In this document: positions 38,243 through 46,081 of the stretch, piece by piece
Position numbering within the stretch: the first letter of the stretch is position 1
Layout of the letters: the number at the start of each line of letters is the position of its first letter
Source of the DNA: CAYMWF01 sp964394085 [NCBI: uncultured Gemmatimonadota bacterium]
GTDB lineage: Bacteria; GCA-2686955; CAYMWF01
DNA length: 64,000 bases
Direction: 5' to 3'
NCBI GenBank assembly: GCA_964394085.1
Contig: CAYMWF010000029.1
Coordinates: 1-64,000, forward strand
Position numbers and translations under genes: made by a program
The notes under the pieces: model-generated
What the model saw: the letters and a program-made list of their open reading frames with translations, nothing else
Told to the model about the DNA's origin: nothing
The model's database searches: none

Positions 38243-39613
38243 TCAGACTACCTTTGTTTCCGTCTCACCCGCCATCAGAGCTTCTGCCAGCGGCCCGAAA
38301 ACCAGGTCGTCGAGATCAGCGTCCTTCTTGCTCTTCCCGAGGATAAGGGGTGCGATTTCAGCCCCGGCGCTGATATTGGTAAGGAGAGAATTCCCCTTCT
38401 CGAGCGAAGGACCGCACGGCACCGACCTGGAAATTCCGGAGAGAACCTGCCACCTGTCTTTCAACGGGTTATACAGAACATTGATACGGGTATCGTAAAC
38501 AAGGCGGCCTTCCTTGATCTCGCGGCTGTCGATCAACCTGAGCTGCTGGATGGCGGTATCTTCCTTGAAGTCGTCGAACGCGGCAAGCTCGGTTTCAAGG
38601 GTTTCGGCATCCATGACGAACATGTGGCGCCCGTCATACCTCTGGTAAAGGGCATCCACGACCGGTCCGACGGCCTCTTTCGAAATATGCAGAAACACAC
38701 CCTTGCCGCCGGTGCTGTTCCATCGCTTGAGGGCATATCCGCTGTTTTCAGCCAGCTCTCCCACGGATTTGCTTGAAATCTCGTTTTCGAGCAGGGTTCT
38801 GGGTCTGGATATCGTTTCGCCCGTTTTTTCCTCCCATTCCCTGAAGCACTTTTCCTCTATTGTCTTCGAGCGGAGATCGTCGACCTTCCAGGGATTGATC
38901 CACATGGTTTTTGTTGCTTCTTCAATGATTTTCGTTCCGATCTCTTCCCCGTAGAAAATCGGTACATGGATGCGTTCGATGCGCCTGTAAACCATGTCGA
39001 TCGGCACACCGTCGACTATCAGTTTGCCATCTTTCACACCGGGGCTCTCCGCCGGAGTGACGCGGAAAACTTTGACGCCGGCGCGCTCGAAAGCGGCGAG
39101 AGTCTGAATGTGAGCCGTTTCTTCTTCACTCTCCTCGTACGGTCTCGTAAACACGGCGACAACCGGCAATCCGGTGTTGCCCTCGAATTTCCAGGTATCC
39201 AGGAAAGTTTCTACAATGGAATCGAGGATTTTCGAGGGATGGGTCGGATATTCGACATAACTGTCGGGATCGAGCCCCTTCTCCTGCAGATTTCGATGGA
39301 GCCTGTAAGACCACAGGTTCGGGCAGGCCGGATAGCTGTTGCAGCAGGGGCCTTCGAGGATTGTAGGCCTGATATCGACAATTTTACCCTGGGCGCTGTC
39401 GGCAACGCCGGTGATCAGGATATCCAGACCGAGCAGGAAGCTGTGATCATATTTGCGCGTCCTGCAGAATTCGAGATACGCAGCAAGACATTTATGAACG
39501 ATATCTTCCACTTTCTCCCACGCGCGATCAACAATCCAGGTGGGAGATTCCAGGTAGGCCGGGATCTCGAACTCCTTGCCTTTGTCGCCTATTATCAGTC
39601 TTATGTCTTCCAT
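38243..39613 (-). CDS. ATP-grasp-like protein
   Basis: A 456-residue protein starting MEDIRLIIGDKGKEFEIP; AAGGAGAAGG precedes the ATG. A cysteine pair segment (GPCCNSYPACPNL, about 95-107) and a long central domain lead to a region with ATP-grasp/glutathionylspermidine-synthase-like features: INPWKVDDLRSKTIEEKCFR, then WNSTGGKGVFLHI, the likely glycine-rich loop. The C-terminal NVLYNP...WQVLSGISRSVPCG fits circularly permuted ATP-grasp proteins. The ligated substrate is unknown. It lies between nadE and the methyltransferase gene. Confidence 0.75.
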   Translation of the reverse strand: MEDIRLIIGDKGKEFEIPAYLESPTWIVDRAWEKVEDIVHKCLAAYLEFCRTRKYDHSFLLGLDILITGVADSAQGKIVDIRPTILEGPCCNSYPACPNLWSYRLHRNLQEKGLDPDSYVEYPTHPSKILDSIVETFLDTWKFEGNTGLPVVAVFTRPYEESEEETAHIQTLAAFERAGVKVFRVTPAESPGVKDGKLIVDGVPIDMVYRRIERIHVPIFYGEEIGTKIIEEATKTMWINPWKVDDLRSKTIEEKCFREWEEKTGETISRPRTLLENEISSKSVGELAENSGYALKRWNSTGGKGVFLHISKEAVGPVVDALYQRYDGRHMFVMDAETLETELAAFDDFKEDTAIQQLRLIDSREIKEGRLVYDTRINVLYNPLKDRWQVLSGISRSVPCGPSLEKGNSLLTNISAGAEIAPLILGKSKKDADLDDLVFGPLAEALMAGETETKVV

Positions 39614-39637
39614 TCTAAACCTTCTCCTTTTAGAAAT

Positions 39638-39654
39638 CCCGGCAAAATGCCGGG
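39638..39654 (-). other. Intercistronic hairpin between nadE and ATP-grasp gene
   Basis: CCCGGC and GCCGGG pair around a five-base loop in the 120 bp gap. On the minus strand it is followed by ATTTCTAAAAGG, so the T content is weak for a terminator. It may be an mRNA processing or stability element, or a leaky terminator. Confidence 0.4.
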
Positions 39655-39733
39655 CGGGTGTCGTCAGACCGTTCGGCCGATGTAAGCAACCAGGAAAAAA
39701 TCGGAAACCGCCGAAGAGTGACACCTGGCCGCT

Positions 39734-41503
39734 TTACTGGTTGAACCGGTTCGTCAGGGGTATTCTCCTGTCTTTCCCGAACGCTCTTTTCGATATCCTT
39801 ATGCCTGGAGGCGCCTGGCGCCTTTTATACTCATTCTTGTTAACCATTCTGAATACGTCTTCAGCAGTCTCCCTGTCGAAACCCCTGGAGACGAGGTGAT
39901 CGAGCCCGATATCCCGTTCGATAATCTCTTCGAGAATCGCATCGAGAAGATCATACGGGGGGAGAGCATCCATGTCGGTCTGGTCGGGTTTCAGCTCCGC
40001 CGTCGGAGGTTTCCTCAAGATGTTTTTCGGTATCACCGGCTCGACGGTGTTCCTGTACCTGGCCAGCCTGTTGACGGTGGTTTTATATACATCCTTGAGA
40101 ACTGAGAAACCACCGGCCATATCGCCGTAAAGCGTTGCATACCCTACGCTGCTTTCGCTCTTATTGCCCGTTGAAAGAACAAGCCAGCCGAACTTGTTCG
40201 AGAGAGCCATGAGTATGTTACCGCGAATCCTGGCCTGGATATTCTCTTCTGTAACGTCTTCCTCCCGACCCTTGAAGCTGCCTGCCATCATTCTCTTGTA
40301 CTCAGCGAACGTGCCTTCGATCGGAATTTCTTCCAGGCGGATGCCCAGGGCTTCTGCGAGGGCGGTTGCGTCCCGCCGGCTTTCAACGGATGTATACCTG
40401 GACGGCATGAAAACGGCATGCACGGAATCCTTTCCCAGGGCATCGACGGCGATAGTCGCCGTGAGAGCCGAATCGACACCTCCGCTCAATCCTATGATCA
40501 CTTTGCCGAATTCGTTCTTCCGAACGTAGTCTTTCGTCCCCAGTACAAGTGCTTCGTAAATCTCCGCATCCTCACTCAATCCTCCCTGCACATCCCTTAC
40601 GGCAGCCGGAGAGTGCGGTTTTACCGGCAGCAAGGGTTTGCGCCCCCCGATATTCCCCTTATCCTCGAGCTCGACGAATTTTACTTTTGACTTGCCGCCT
40701 CCGGCCCTGAGGCGGGTTATATCGCTGCGCAGGCGAGGATCACGGAGACGTTCACGGAAAACCGCCTCAATATCGAGATCCCGCACGAGGAAATCCTCGT
40801 GGAACAGTTCTCCCTGTGCGAGAGTATTGCCGTTCTGATCGACGATCAGAGAGCCCCCGTCGAATACGAGTTCGTCCTGTCCGCCGATGAGGTTGACATA
40901 CGCGATAATCGCGTGATAGTCGGAAGCTCTCCCGGCGAAGAGCCGTTCCCTGTCCTGCCATTTCCGCTTGTGGTACGGGGACGCCGACAGGTTGACGATT
41001 ACTTCCGCCTTCCCCTCGAGAACCTGGCGGCGGGCGGGCCCGTCGGGATACCACAGATCTTCACAGATGGTCACGCCGACGCGGCACCCCGCAAGATCGA
41101 AAACGAGAGGTTCGTCCCCTGGAAGGAAATACCGGTTTTCGTCGAATACCGAGTAGTTGGGCAGGTAGATCTTCCGGTAAACCGCCGCGACGCGCCCGCC
41201 GTTCAAAACCGCTGCTGCGTTGAAGATGTCGCCGTCCGTTTCGACGAATCCGACGATCGCAGTGATTCCCTTCGTTTCGGCTGCGAGCATCTGCAGGTAC
41301 TTCTCATTCTCCCTGATGAAGCCGGACTTCAGCAGCAGGTCTTCGGGAGGATACCCGGTTACCGCGAGTTCGGGGAAAACCACGATGTCGGCTGAGAGGG
41401 CGCGGGCAGCTTCGATATACTCGAGGATCTTGTTATAATTGTTCCTGAAATCGCCGACAGTCAGGTTTACCTGCGCCAACGCTATCCTCAGGTAATCTTT
41501 CAT
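39734..41503 (-). CDS. nadE: Glutamine-dependent NAD+ synthetase
   Basis: A 589-residue two-domain NAD synthetase. The N-terminal nitrilase-like glutaminase has the triad E45 (FPELAVTGYPPEDL), K111 (RKIYLPNY) and C147 (GVTICEDLWYPDG). The C-terminal synthetase has the P-loop GLSGGVDSALTAT (338-350). It amidates nicotinic acid adenine dinucleotide using glutamine. The start at 41503 follows GAGGAG; an ATG eight codons upstream is less well placed. It follows the last membrane gene of the MutL cluster by 46 bp, possibly co-transcribed. Confidence 0.97.
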   Translation of the reverse strand: MKDYLRIALAQVNLTVGDFRNNYNKILEYIEAARALSADIVVFPELAVTGYPPEDLLLKSGFIRENEKYLQMLAAETKGITAIVGFVETDGDIFNAAAVLNGGRVAAVYRKIYLPNYSVFDENRYFLPGDEPLVFDLAGCRVGVTICEDLWYPDGPARRQVLEGKAEVIVNLSASPYHKRKWQDRERLFAGRASDYHAIIAYVNLIGGQDELVFDGGSLIVDQNGNTLAQGELFHEDFLVRDLDIEAVFRERLRDPRLRSDITRLRAGGGKSKVKFVELEDKGNIGGRKPLLPVKPHSPAAVRDVQGGLSEDAEIYEALVLGTKDYVRKNEFGKVIIGLSGGVDSALTATIAVDALGKDSVHAVFMPSRYTSVESRRDATALAEALGIRLEEIPIEGTFAEYKRMMAGSFKGREEDVTEENIQARIRGNILMALSNKFGWLVLSTGNKSESSVGYATLYGDMAGGFSVLKDVYKTTVNRLARYRNTVEPVIPKNILRKPPTAELKPDQTDMDALPPYDLLDAILEEIIERDIGLDHLVSRGFDRETAEDVFRMVNKNEYKRRQAPPGIRISKRAFGKDRRIPLTNRFNQ

Positions 41504-41549
41504 CGGTGAATCTCCTCGAAATTCCAAAAACTACGATTGCTGCTGATCG

Positions 41550-42191
41550 TCATGTTATGATTCCGAGCCAGTCGTGAAGAAGAAAATAACATCTGCCTAT
41601 AAGCAGCGAGATGCGTGCCATTACGGTATAACCGAAAGAGGCACCGAAACCGACCATCAGGAAGATGATGCCTACTTTGGCCCCGCCGCCCAGCACCCCT
41701 TTATGCGGTTTCGAAAAGAAGAAATAGATAAGGGTGGCAAGCATGCCTATAACGATAGGCAGCTCATGGGTGTACGTGTGAACGCGGTTGAATTCGAGCA
41801 TATTCATCGATGCGTGCATCTGGTCGATGATCCGGGTCTGCATCGTCGGGGGAATGGCGGCGCCGGAGCTTATCCCCATGAGAAGGGCCATGGGGTACCG
41901 GCTCAGCCAGGAAAACTTCTTGAGGAACCTGGTGAGCATCAGGATTCCGAAAAGAACCGACACCACCGTTAAAACCCTGACCAGAGTGGGAATATCCGGA
42001 TTAACCAGCTTTCCCCATACATTGGGTTTGATGTAGTTCCAGAAAAGGATCGTGAATACATAACCCGCCGAAACACCAACGAGGAGATGCTCCGCAAATT
42101 TGTAGAACGGATTGTCCTTGTACAGGAACGAATAGATCATCAGCGTAAGCAGGGCTGCAATCCAAACTCCGGGATTAAGAGAAATCTCCAT
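41550..42191 (-). CDS. Six-helix membrane protein of the MutL cluster (H)
   Basis: A 213-residue integral membrane protein with about six helices (residues 8-25, 32-55, 68-90, 95-115, 150-168 and 172-205). It starts MEISLNPGVWIAALLTLMIYSF. Conserved-looking polar patches include FYKFAEHLLVGVSAGY and GISSGAAIPPTMQTRI. No named family was recognised. It is the last gene of the eight-gene cluster, 12 bp after the TM-alpha/beta-TM gene, and is followed by nadE. It is probably one half of the membrane core, with the 43058-43720 product. Confidence 0.8.
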   Translation of the reverse strand: MEISLNPGVWIAALLTLMIYSFLYKDNPFYKFAEHLLVGVSAGYVFTILFWNYIKPNVWGKLVNPDIPTLVRVLTVVSVLFGILMLTRFLKKFSWLSRYPMALLMGISSGAAIPPTMQTRIIDQMHASMNMLEFNRVHTYTHELPIVIGMLATLIYFFFSKPHKGVLGGGAKVGIIFLMVGFGASFGYTVMARISLLIGRCYFLLHDWLGIIT

Positions 42192-42203
42192 TCCAGAATC
42201 CTT

Positions 42204-43037
42204 TTATATTTGTTTCCCGCGCTTCGAGAGGAAGAAACCGAGATTCCCCACGATTACGAGTGCTATTATCAACATATGCGATATCGATTGGGTATCCATG
42301 CCCCTCGTCGCCCTCGACCAGGAGATGTTCGCGTTGAGTTTTTCATATTCGGCGGCGCCCTTCAACCCGCCCAGCAGGCCGACGAGCTGCCCCGTATCGA
42401 GAAACGGATAATAATCGGCGGCCATGACCGCTGTTACACCGGCCCCGACATCCGCATGATAACGCCCGTTCGCGTACGCGACCCACTGCTCGACAACGGC
42501 GCTGCCCGCGATACATACGATCAGCGACAGGTCGTCATATGAATGGACTTTCTGCATCAGGGGTATCTCGGTGATAGGCTTATTGTTGAAATCCTCGACA
42601 AAGATTTCGTGCATTTCGGTGCCCAGCTTCAGTATGGAAATCCCGTAACCCGGCACCAGTCCCATATTCACGTAATCGATTCCGTCGGTGATGTCGTATT
42701 GTCTCGAGGTTTCATTCATCGCCTGTGCAAGCAGCCCGGCCCCCTCCGGGAGCAGGCTCATTCCAATCACTTTTTTACCGGTTCTGAAGCAGTGGTCGAA
42801 TACTGCGTAAGCCATCGGCCCGCATTCAGGTTCAACCGAGGGGTCGTAATCACAGGAAATCAGTATCGGTTTCCCGTTGTCGGGGATACTCTCGATAAAA
42901 TCGTACAGGTCTTGCACTTCTGTCGTCACGTTCACGGGAAGTCCAAGCGGCAGAAGCAGGGGCAGGATCACGACAATCGCTATGAGCAGGAAGATCCATC
43001 GCCTGTCGAGGTTGGAAATCCACTCCCAGAAATTCAT
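42204..43037 (-). CDS. TM-alpha/beta-TM protein of the MutL cluster (G)
   Basis: A 277-residue protein with one N-terminal helix (about 13-35) and one C-terminal helix (245-268), enclosing a 200-residue soluble domain (TEVQDLYDFIESIPDNGKPI ... VVEQWVAYANGRYHADVGAGV). Its layout and the closing GLLGGLKGAAEYE parallel the larger 43744-44877 product (GSLKGQDW), so the two look like distant paralogues. I associate the larger one with DUF6754 from memory. The soluble domain could face the cytoplasm or periplasm. Function unknown; 20 bp after the six-helix gene. Confidence 0.78.
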   Translation of the reverse strand: MNFWEWISNLDRRWIFLLIAIVVILPLLLPLGLPVNVTTEVQDLYDFIESIPDNGKPILISCDYDPSVEPECGPMAYAVFDHCFRTGKKVIGMSLLPEGAGLLAQAMNETSRQYDITDGIDYVNMGLVPGYGISILKLGTEMHEIFVEDFNNKPITEIPLMQKVHSYDDLSLIVCIAGSAVVEQWVAYANGRYHADVGAGVTAVMAADYYPFLDTGQLVGLLGGLKGAAEYEKLNANISWSRATRGMDTQSISHMLIIALVIVGNLGFFLSKRGKQI

Positions 43038-43057
43038 TCAGTTATCTCCTTGCGGCG

Positions 43058-43720
43058 TCAATCACCGCCCAGGTAGTGCCGCTCGATGCCAAGGATGATC
43101 TTGAGCGACATCGAAATCATGCCGAGCCCGACACCGATCATGATACCTCTTTTCGTTGCGAGATTCGGGACCGTCAGAATCCAGTTCGCCGCATCGGGGA
43201 AAAATTCCGAAATGGCGTGACCAAGGGGAACCCGCCCGATCATGACCAGTATCGCCGCGAACAGGAGCAGGGCTGCTTCAAGATTTTTTATGCGGAATGC
43301 CCTGTAGGCCGCGGAGGCGATGTAAAATGCCAGAATCGAGAACATGGTGGCCTGCATGGGTACCTGCATATGGTAGAAAACCCAGTTTACAACCGTGCCC
43401 TCTCCTATTCCGTCCAGACCCGTGTCGAACCCGAAAACAAGACCCGCCAGCGGCAGGACCAGTCCGAAAAACAGCATGACGGCCAGGCCGGCCAGGGTGA
43501 CAACGCTGTAAATTTTATCCGGCTGATTTCTTTTGACCTTGTTGGCATGAAGTCTTACAAGGCTGAACAACCCAAGGAAATAAGCGAAAAAGCTGATCAC
43601 GATTGCCCAGGTCAACGCCTCGCTGTATATCGTCTCCATCCATTTCACGGGGATGAAAAACTGCACGAACATGAAGACACCGGCTAAAAAACAAAGGCTT
43701 AGTGGTACCTGTCGTTGCAT
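43058..43720 (-). CDS. Six-helix membrane protein of the MutL cluster (F)
   Basis: A 220-residue integral membrane protein with about six helices (residues 5-25, 35-58, 72-100, 118-140, 148-168 and 190-212). Charged loops such as HANKVKRNQPDK separate them. No family was recognised. Its start follows the 43744-44877 stop by 23 bp. Together with the 41550-42191 product it would form a two-subunit membrane domain, resembling in design, though not in sequence, the core of an ion-translocating complex. Confidence 0.78.
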   Translation of the reverse strand: MQRQVPLSLCFLAGVFMFVQFFIPVKWMETIYSEALTWAIVISFFAYFLGLFSLVRLHANKVKRNQPDKIYSVVTLAGLAVMLFFGLVLPLAGLVFGFDTGLDGIGEGTVVNWVFYHMQVPMQATMFSILAFYIASAAYRAFRIKNLEAALLLFAAILVMIGRVPLGHAISEFFPDAANWILTVPNLATKRGIMIGVGLGMISMSLKIILGIERHYLGGD

Positions 43721-43743
43721 TCACGCACTCTCCGAAAAAAATG

Positions 43744-44877
43744 TTACTGCGTTATGAACCAGTCCTGGACCGCGTCGAACCCGAAGAACGTCGCAAGTAT
43801 CCCGGCCATCACGAGAATCACGATGGCGAATTTCGTCCAGTCCTGTCCCTTGAGACTTCCGAGAAGTAGCGGCTCTCCGGACAAGTAGGCTCCGGCGGCG
43901 TACAGCTCCTCTCCTATCAGCGTATAATCGCAGGATGTGATAAAAAACGGTATCTGGGTGACCATGTCGGTACCCGCAATCTGTATCGCCCCGGTGCTCG
44001 CGCCCGTTTCGGCGAGCAGGAGCGACTCTGCGAAAAACATTCCCATGTAGAAGTTCGTGGCGGGTTTCTCTCTGATCATGATTCCGTCCACCGCGGCTAC
44101 ATACCCGAACTGGCTGTCGGTGATGTAAAAGATGTTCTCCTCCCGGTAGGCGTCGGGCCTGCTCATGGACATATAGGCCTCTTTAACGATCTCCTGCTGG
44201 ACCGTCATCACTATCGGATCCCTGCAGGGCACGAGAAGCGGAGTATCGTATTCCGCCGCTTTTCTCGCCACTCTCCCGAGGATCGAGATAGCGGCCAGGG
44301 TTGCGATATCGGCGATGCTCCCGAGGCCGGAGACGTACAGGATCGGTTTCCCCATCTCGGTTGCGCGGCCGATGGCCTCGTCCACCGCTTCGATCCCCGC
44401 AATCGGTCTTATATACAGTTCCTGACCAGCTCTCGCCTTGTAGATGAACAGCATCACCAGAAACGACGTCAGCAGGGAACCGATGAGGATATTCAATCTT
44501 CCAAGGTGGAAATACTGCACCGATGCCATGGCGGGAGAGGTTGTTGAGATCTCGACCCTTGATCCATCGAGCAGGTCGGCCACGATTCGGTAGTAGTACG
44601 GTGTGTTGTTCAGGACCTCCCTGTTGTCCTTGAACGAGACTTCGAACCCTGGGACGGAACCTGCTTCCTCGAATTCACCGTCCATCGATTCGGATCTGAA
44701 GATCCGTACGGTTTCCGCATCCAAAACGTCTTCTTTCGACCACTCGAGGACGATGGCGCCCCCGCCGTCGTTCGCCTGGTCGCACGCGGTCAGCATGGCT
44801 GAAGCGGCTACGGGCAGCAACAGAATCGGGACGATTGCTGGTAGAAAAATTAAAGCATCAGCGATTCGGCGGCGCAT
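43744..44877 (-). CDS. DUF6754-type membrane-anchored protein (E)
   Basis: A 377-residue protein. An N-terminal hydrophobic segment (about 8-30) leads to a fibronectin-III-like domain (about 40-120; WSKEDVLDAETVRIFRSE), a transmembrane helix (127-147), a soluble alpha/beta domain (150-345; GKPILYVSGLGSIADIATL, FFITSCDYTLIGEELYA) and a C-terminal helix (350-370). AGGGGGAGCGG precedes the ATG. The alpha/beta part parallels the 42204-43037 product. The FnIII domain suggests that the N-terminal part lies outside the membrane and binds protein or polysaccharide. DUF6754 is from memory. Confidence 0.78.
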   Translation of the reverse strand: MRRRIADALIFLPAIVPILLLPVAASAMLTACDQANDGGGAIVLEWSKEDVLDAETVRIFRSESMDGEFEEAGSVPGFEVSFKDNREVLNNTPYYYRIVADLLDGSRVEISTTSPAMASVQYFHLGRLNILIGSLLTSFLVMLFIYKARAGQELYIRPIAGIEAVDEAIGRATEMGKPILYVSGLGSIADIATLAAISILGRVARKAAEYDTPLLVPCRDPIVMTVQQEIVKEAYMSMSRPDAYREENIFYITDSQFGYVAAVDGIMIREKPATNFYMGMFFAESLLLAETGASTGAIQIAGTDMVTQIPFFITSCDYTLIGEELYAAGAYLSGEPLLLGSLKGQDWTKFAIVILVMAGILATFFGFDAVQDWFITQ

Positions 44878-44886
44878 CCGCTCCCC

Positions 44887-46014
44887 CTATTCTTCGATGA
44901 GTTCCACGTTCGCTCTGGGCAGGCTCCATTTCACCCCGTCGTCGAACTCCACATCAAGGGTTCTGACTCTCGTTTCGCTCTCCATCACCTGGAGCGGCGC
45001 CGGGAGGTCTATGACCTTCCCGATCCTTCCGAAATATGGCTCACGGATAATACGTACATTTGACCCTATGTTGAGTATACCCGCTTCATCCGGAGTGTCG
45101 ACAGTCTTTCTGTCGTCGGTTTGTTCCAGAGGTATCACGATTTCGGGGCGGATGACGCCGGCCCGGATCTGGGTAGCGCCGTTGATCGATGTTTTCATCC
45201 CTTCGCGTTCTTTCAGAATCCGGAAGGTTTTATCAGCCATTTCAATCTCGCCGAACCCTTCCGTGACGATCAGGGAAAGCCCCTTCTCCTCGGATCCGGT
45301 GATCGCAACCCCCAGGTCATACCCGAGAAACTCCTTCAGATCCTTGTCGTTGAACCCGCCGGTTATTATCCCCCTGGCGCCGACTTCTATGGCTTTTTGA
45401 ATCGATGCATATGTCGCCATCGCTCCGCCGACGATGATACAATCCTTGAAATCGGGTTTGATGTCATCAGCTTCGAGGATCTTTGCAGGGCTGTCGACGG
45501 CGAATCTCAACGGCGCCACCTCCTCGCCGCCGATCCCGAAAATACCCTGGATAAAGGTTGCCGTGGCTTCTATGACAACACCTTCCTCGGGCATCACATT
45601 CACTACCGTGCCGTCGATGAAAGCATTCATCCTGACAGGATGGGGCGGCTTTCTGAACAGCACCTGACCCGTGATATTCGAAACCCTTTCGATGCTGCCG
45701 TCCTCGGGTGCGAGGGTCACCGATTTGAACAGGCCGAAGAAACTCTTCTTCTCCGCTATCTTCTGACCTTTTTCGACTTTTTCACCCGTCTCGGCGAGCA
45801 TGACCCCCGGAAGATCGGCTGGTTGAACGCCGATCCGGTTGGCGACATTGATCGAGATAACGTCACCCGGCAGTTCGGAATAGGCGACGTCTTTATCCGC
45901 AGGCACCTGTTCGCCCATTTCTACCAGCACTTTCCCCTTGAGCGGAAGCCGCCGCTCTTTCCGGAAAAGCATCTTTTCGCTGACTTTAAGTCCTGGGGTG
46001 TAAGCTGTTGCCAC
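44887..46014 (-). CDS. Barrel-sandwich and KOW-like protein of the MutL cluster (D)
   Basis: A 375-residue soluble protein with a GTG start seven bases after GAAAGGAA. Residues 10-130 look like two barrel-sandwich (biotinyl/lipoyl-like) modules (KGQKIAEKKSFFGLFKSVTLAPEDG), but there is no lipoylated MKM-type lysine motif. A central Rossmann-like region (200-300) contains GGAMATYASIQKAIEVGARGII, TGSEEKGLSLIVTEGFGEIE and NGATQIRAGVIRPEIVIP. The C-terminal part (305-375, GSNVRIIREPYFGRIGKVID) resembles a KOW fold. Similar proteins occur beside MutL-type ATPases in related genomes as I recall. Role unknown; probably cytoplasmic partner of the ATPase. Confidence 0.75.
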   Translation of the reverse strand: MATAYTPGLKVSEKMLFRKERRLPLKGKVLVEMGEQVPADKDVAYSELPGDVISINVANRIGVQPADLPGVMLAETGEKVEKGQKIAEKKSFFGLFKSVTLAPEDGSIERVSNITGQVLFRKPPHPVRMNAFIDGTVVNVMPEEGVVIEATATFIQGIFGIGGEEVAPLRFAVDSPAKILEADDIKPDFKDCIIVGGAMATYASIQKAIEVGARGIITGGFNDKDLKEFLGYDLGVAITGSEEKGLSLIVTEGFGEIEMADKTFRILKEREGMKTSINGATQIRAGVIRPEIVIPLEQTDDRKTVDTPDEAGILNIGSNVRIIREPYFGRIGKVIDLPAPLQVMESETRVRTLDVEFDDGVKWSLPRANVELIEE

Positions 46015-46081
46015 GGTCGTTTCCTTTCTGTCTCCGGCAGTTTAAATGCGCTGGATTCGCCTTTTCGGTAGTATTGTTTTG

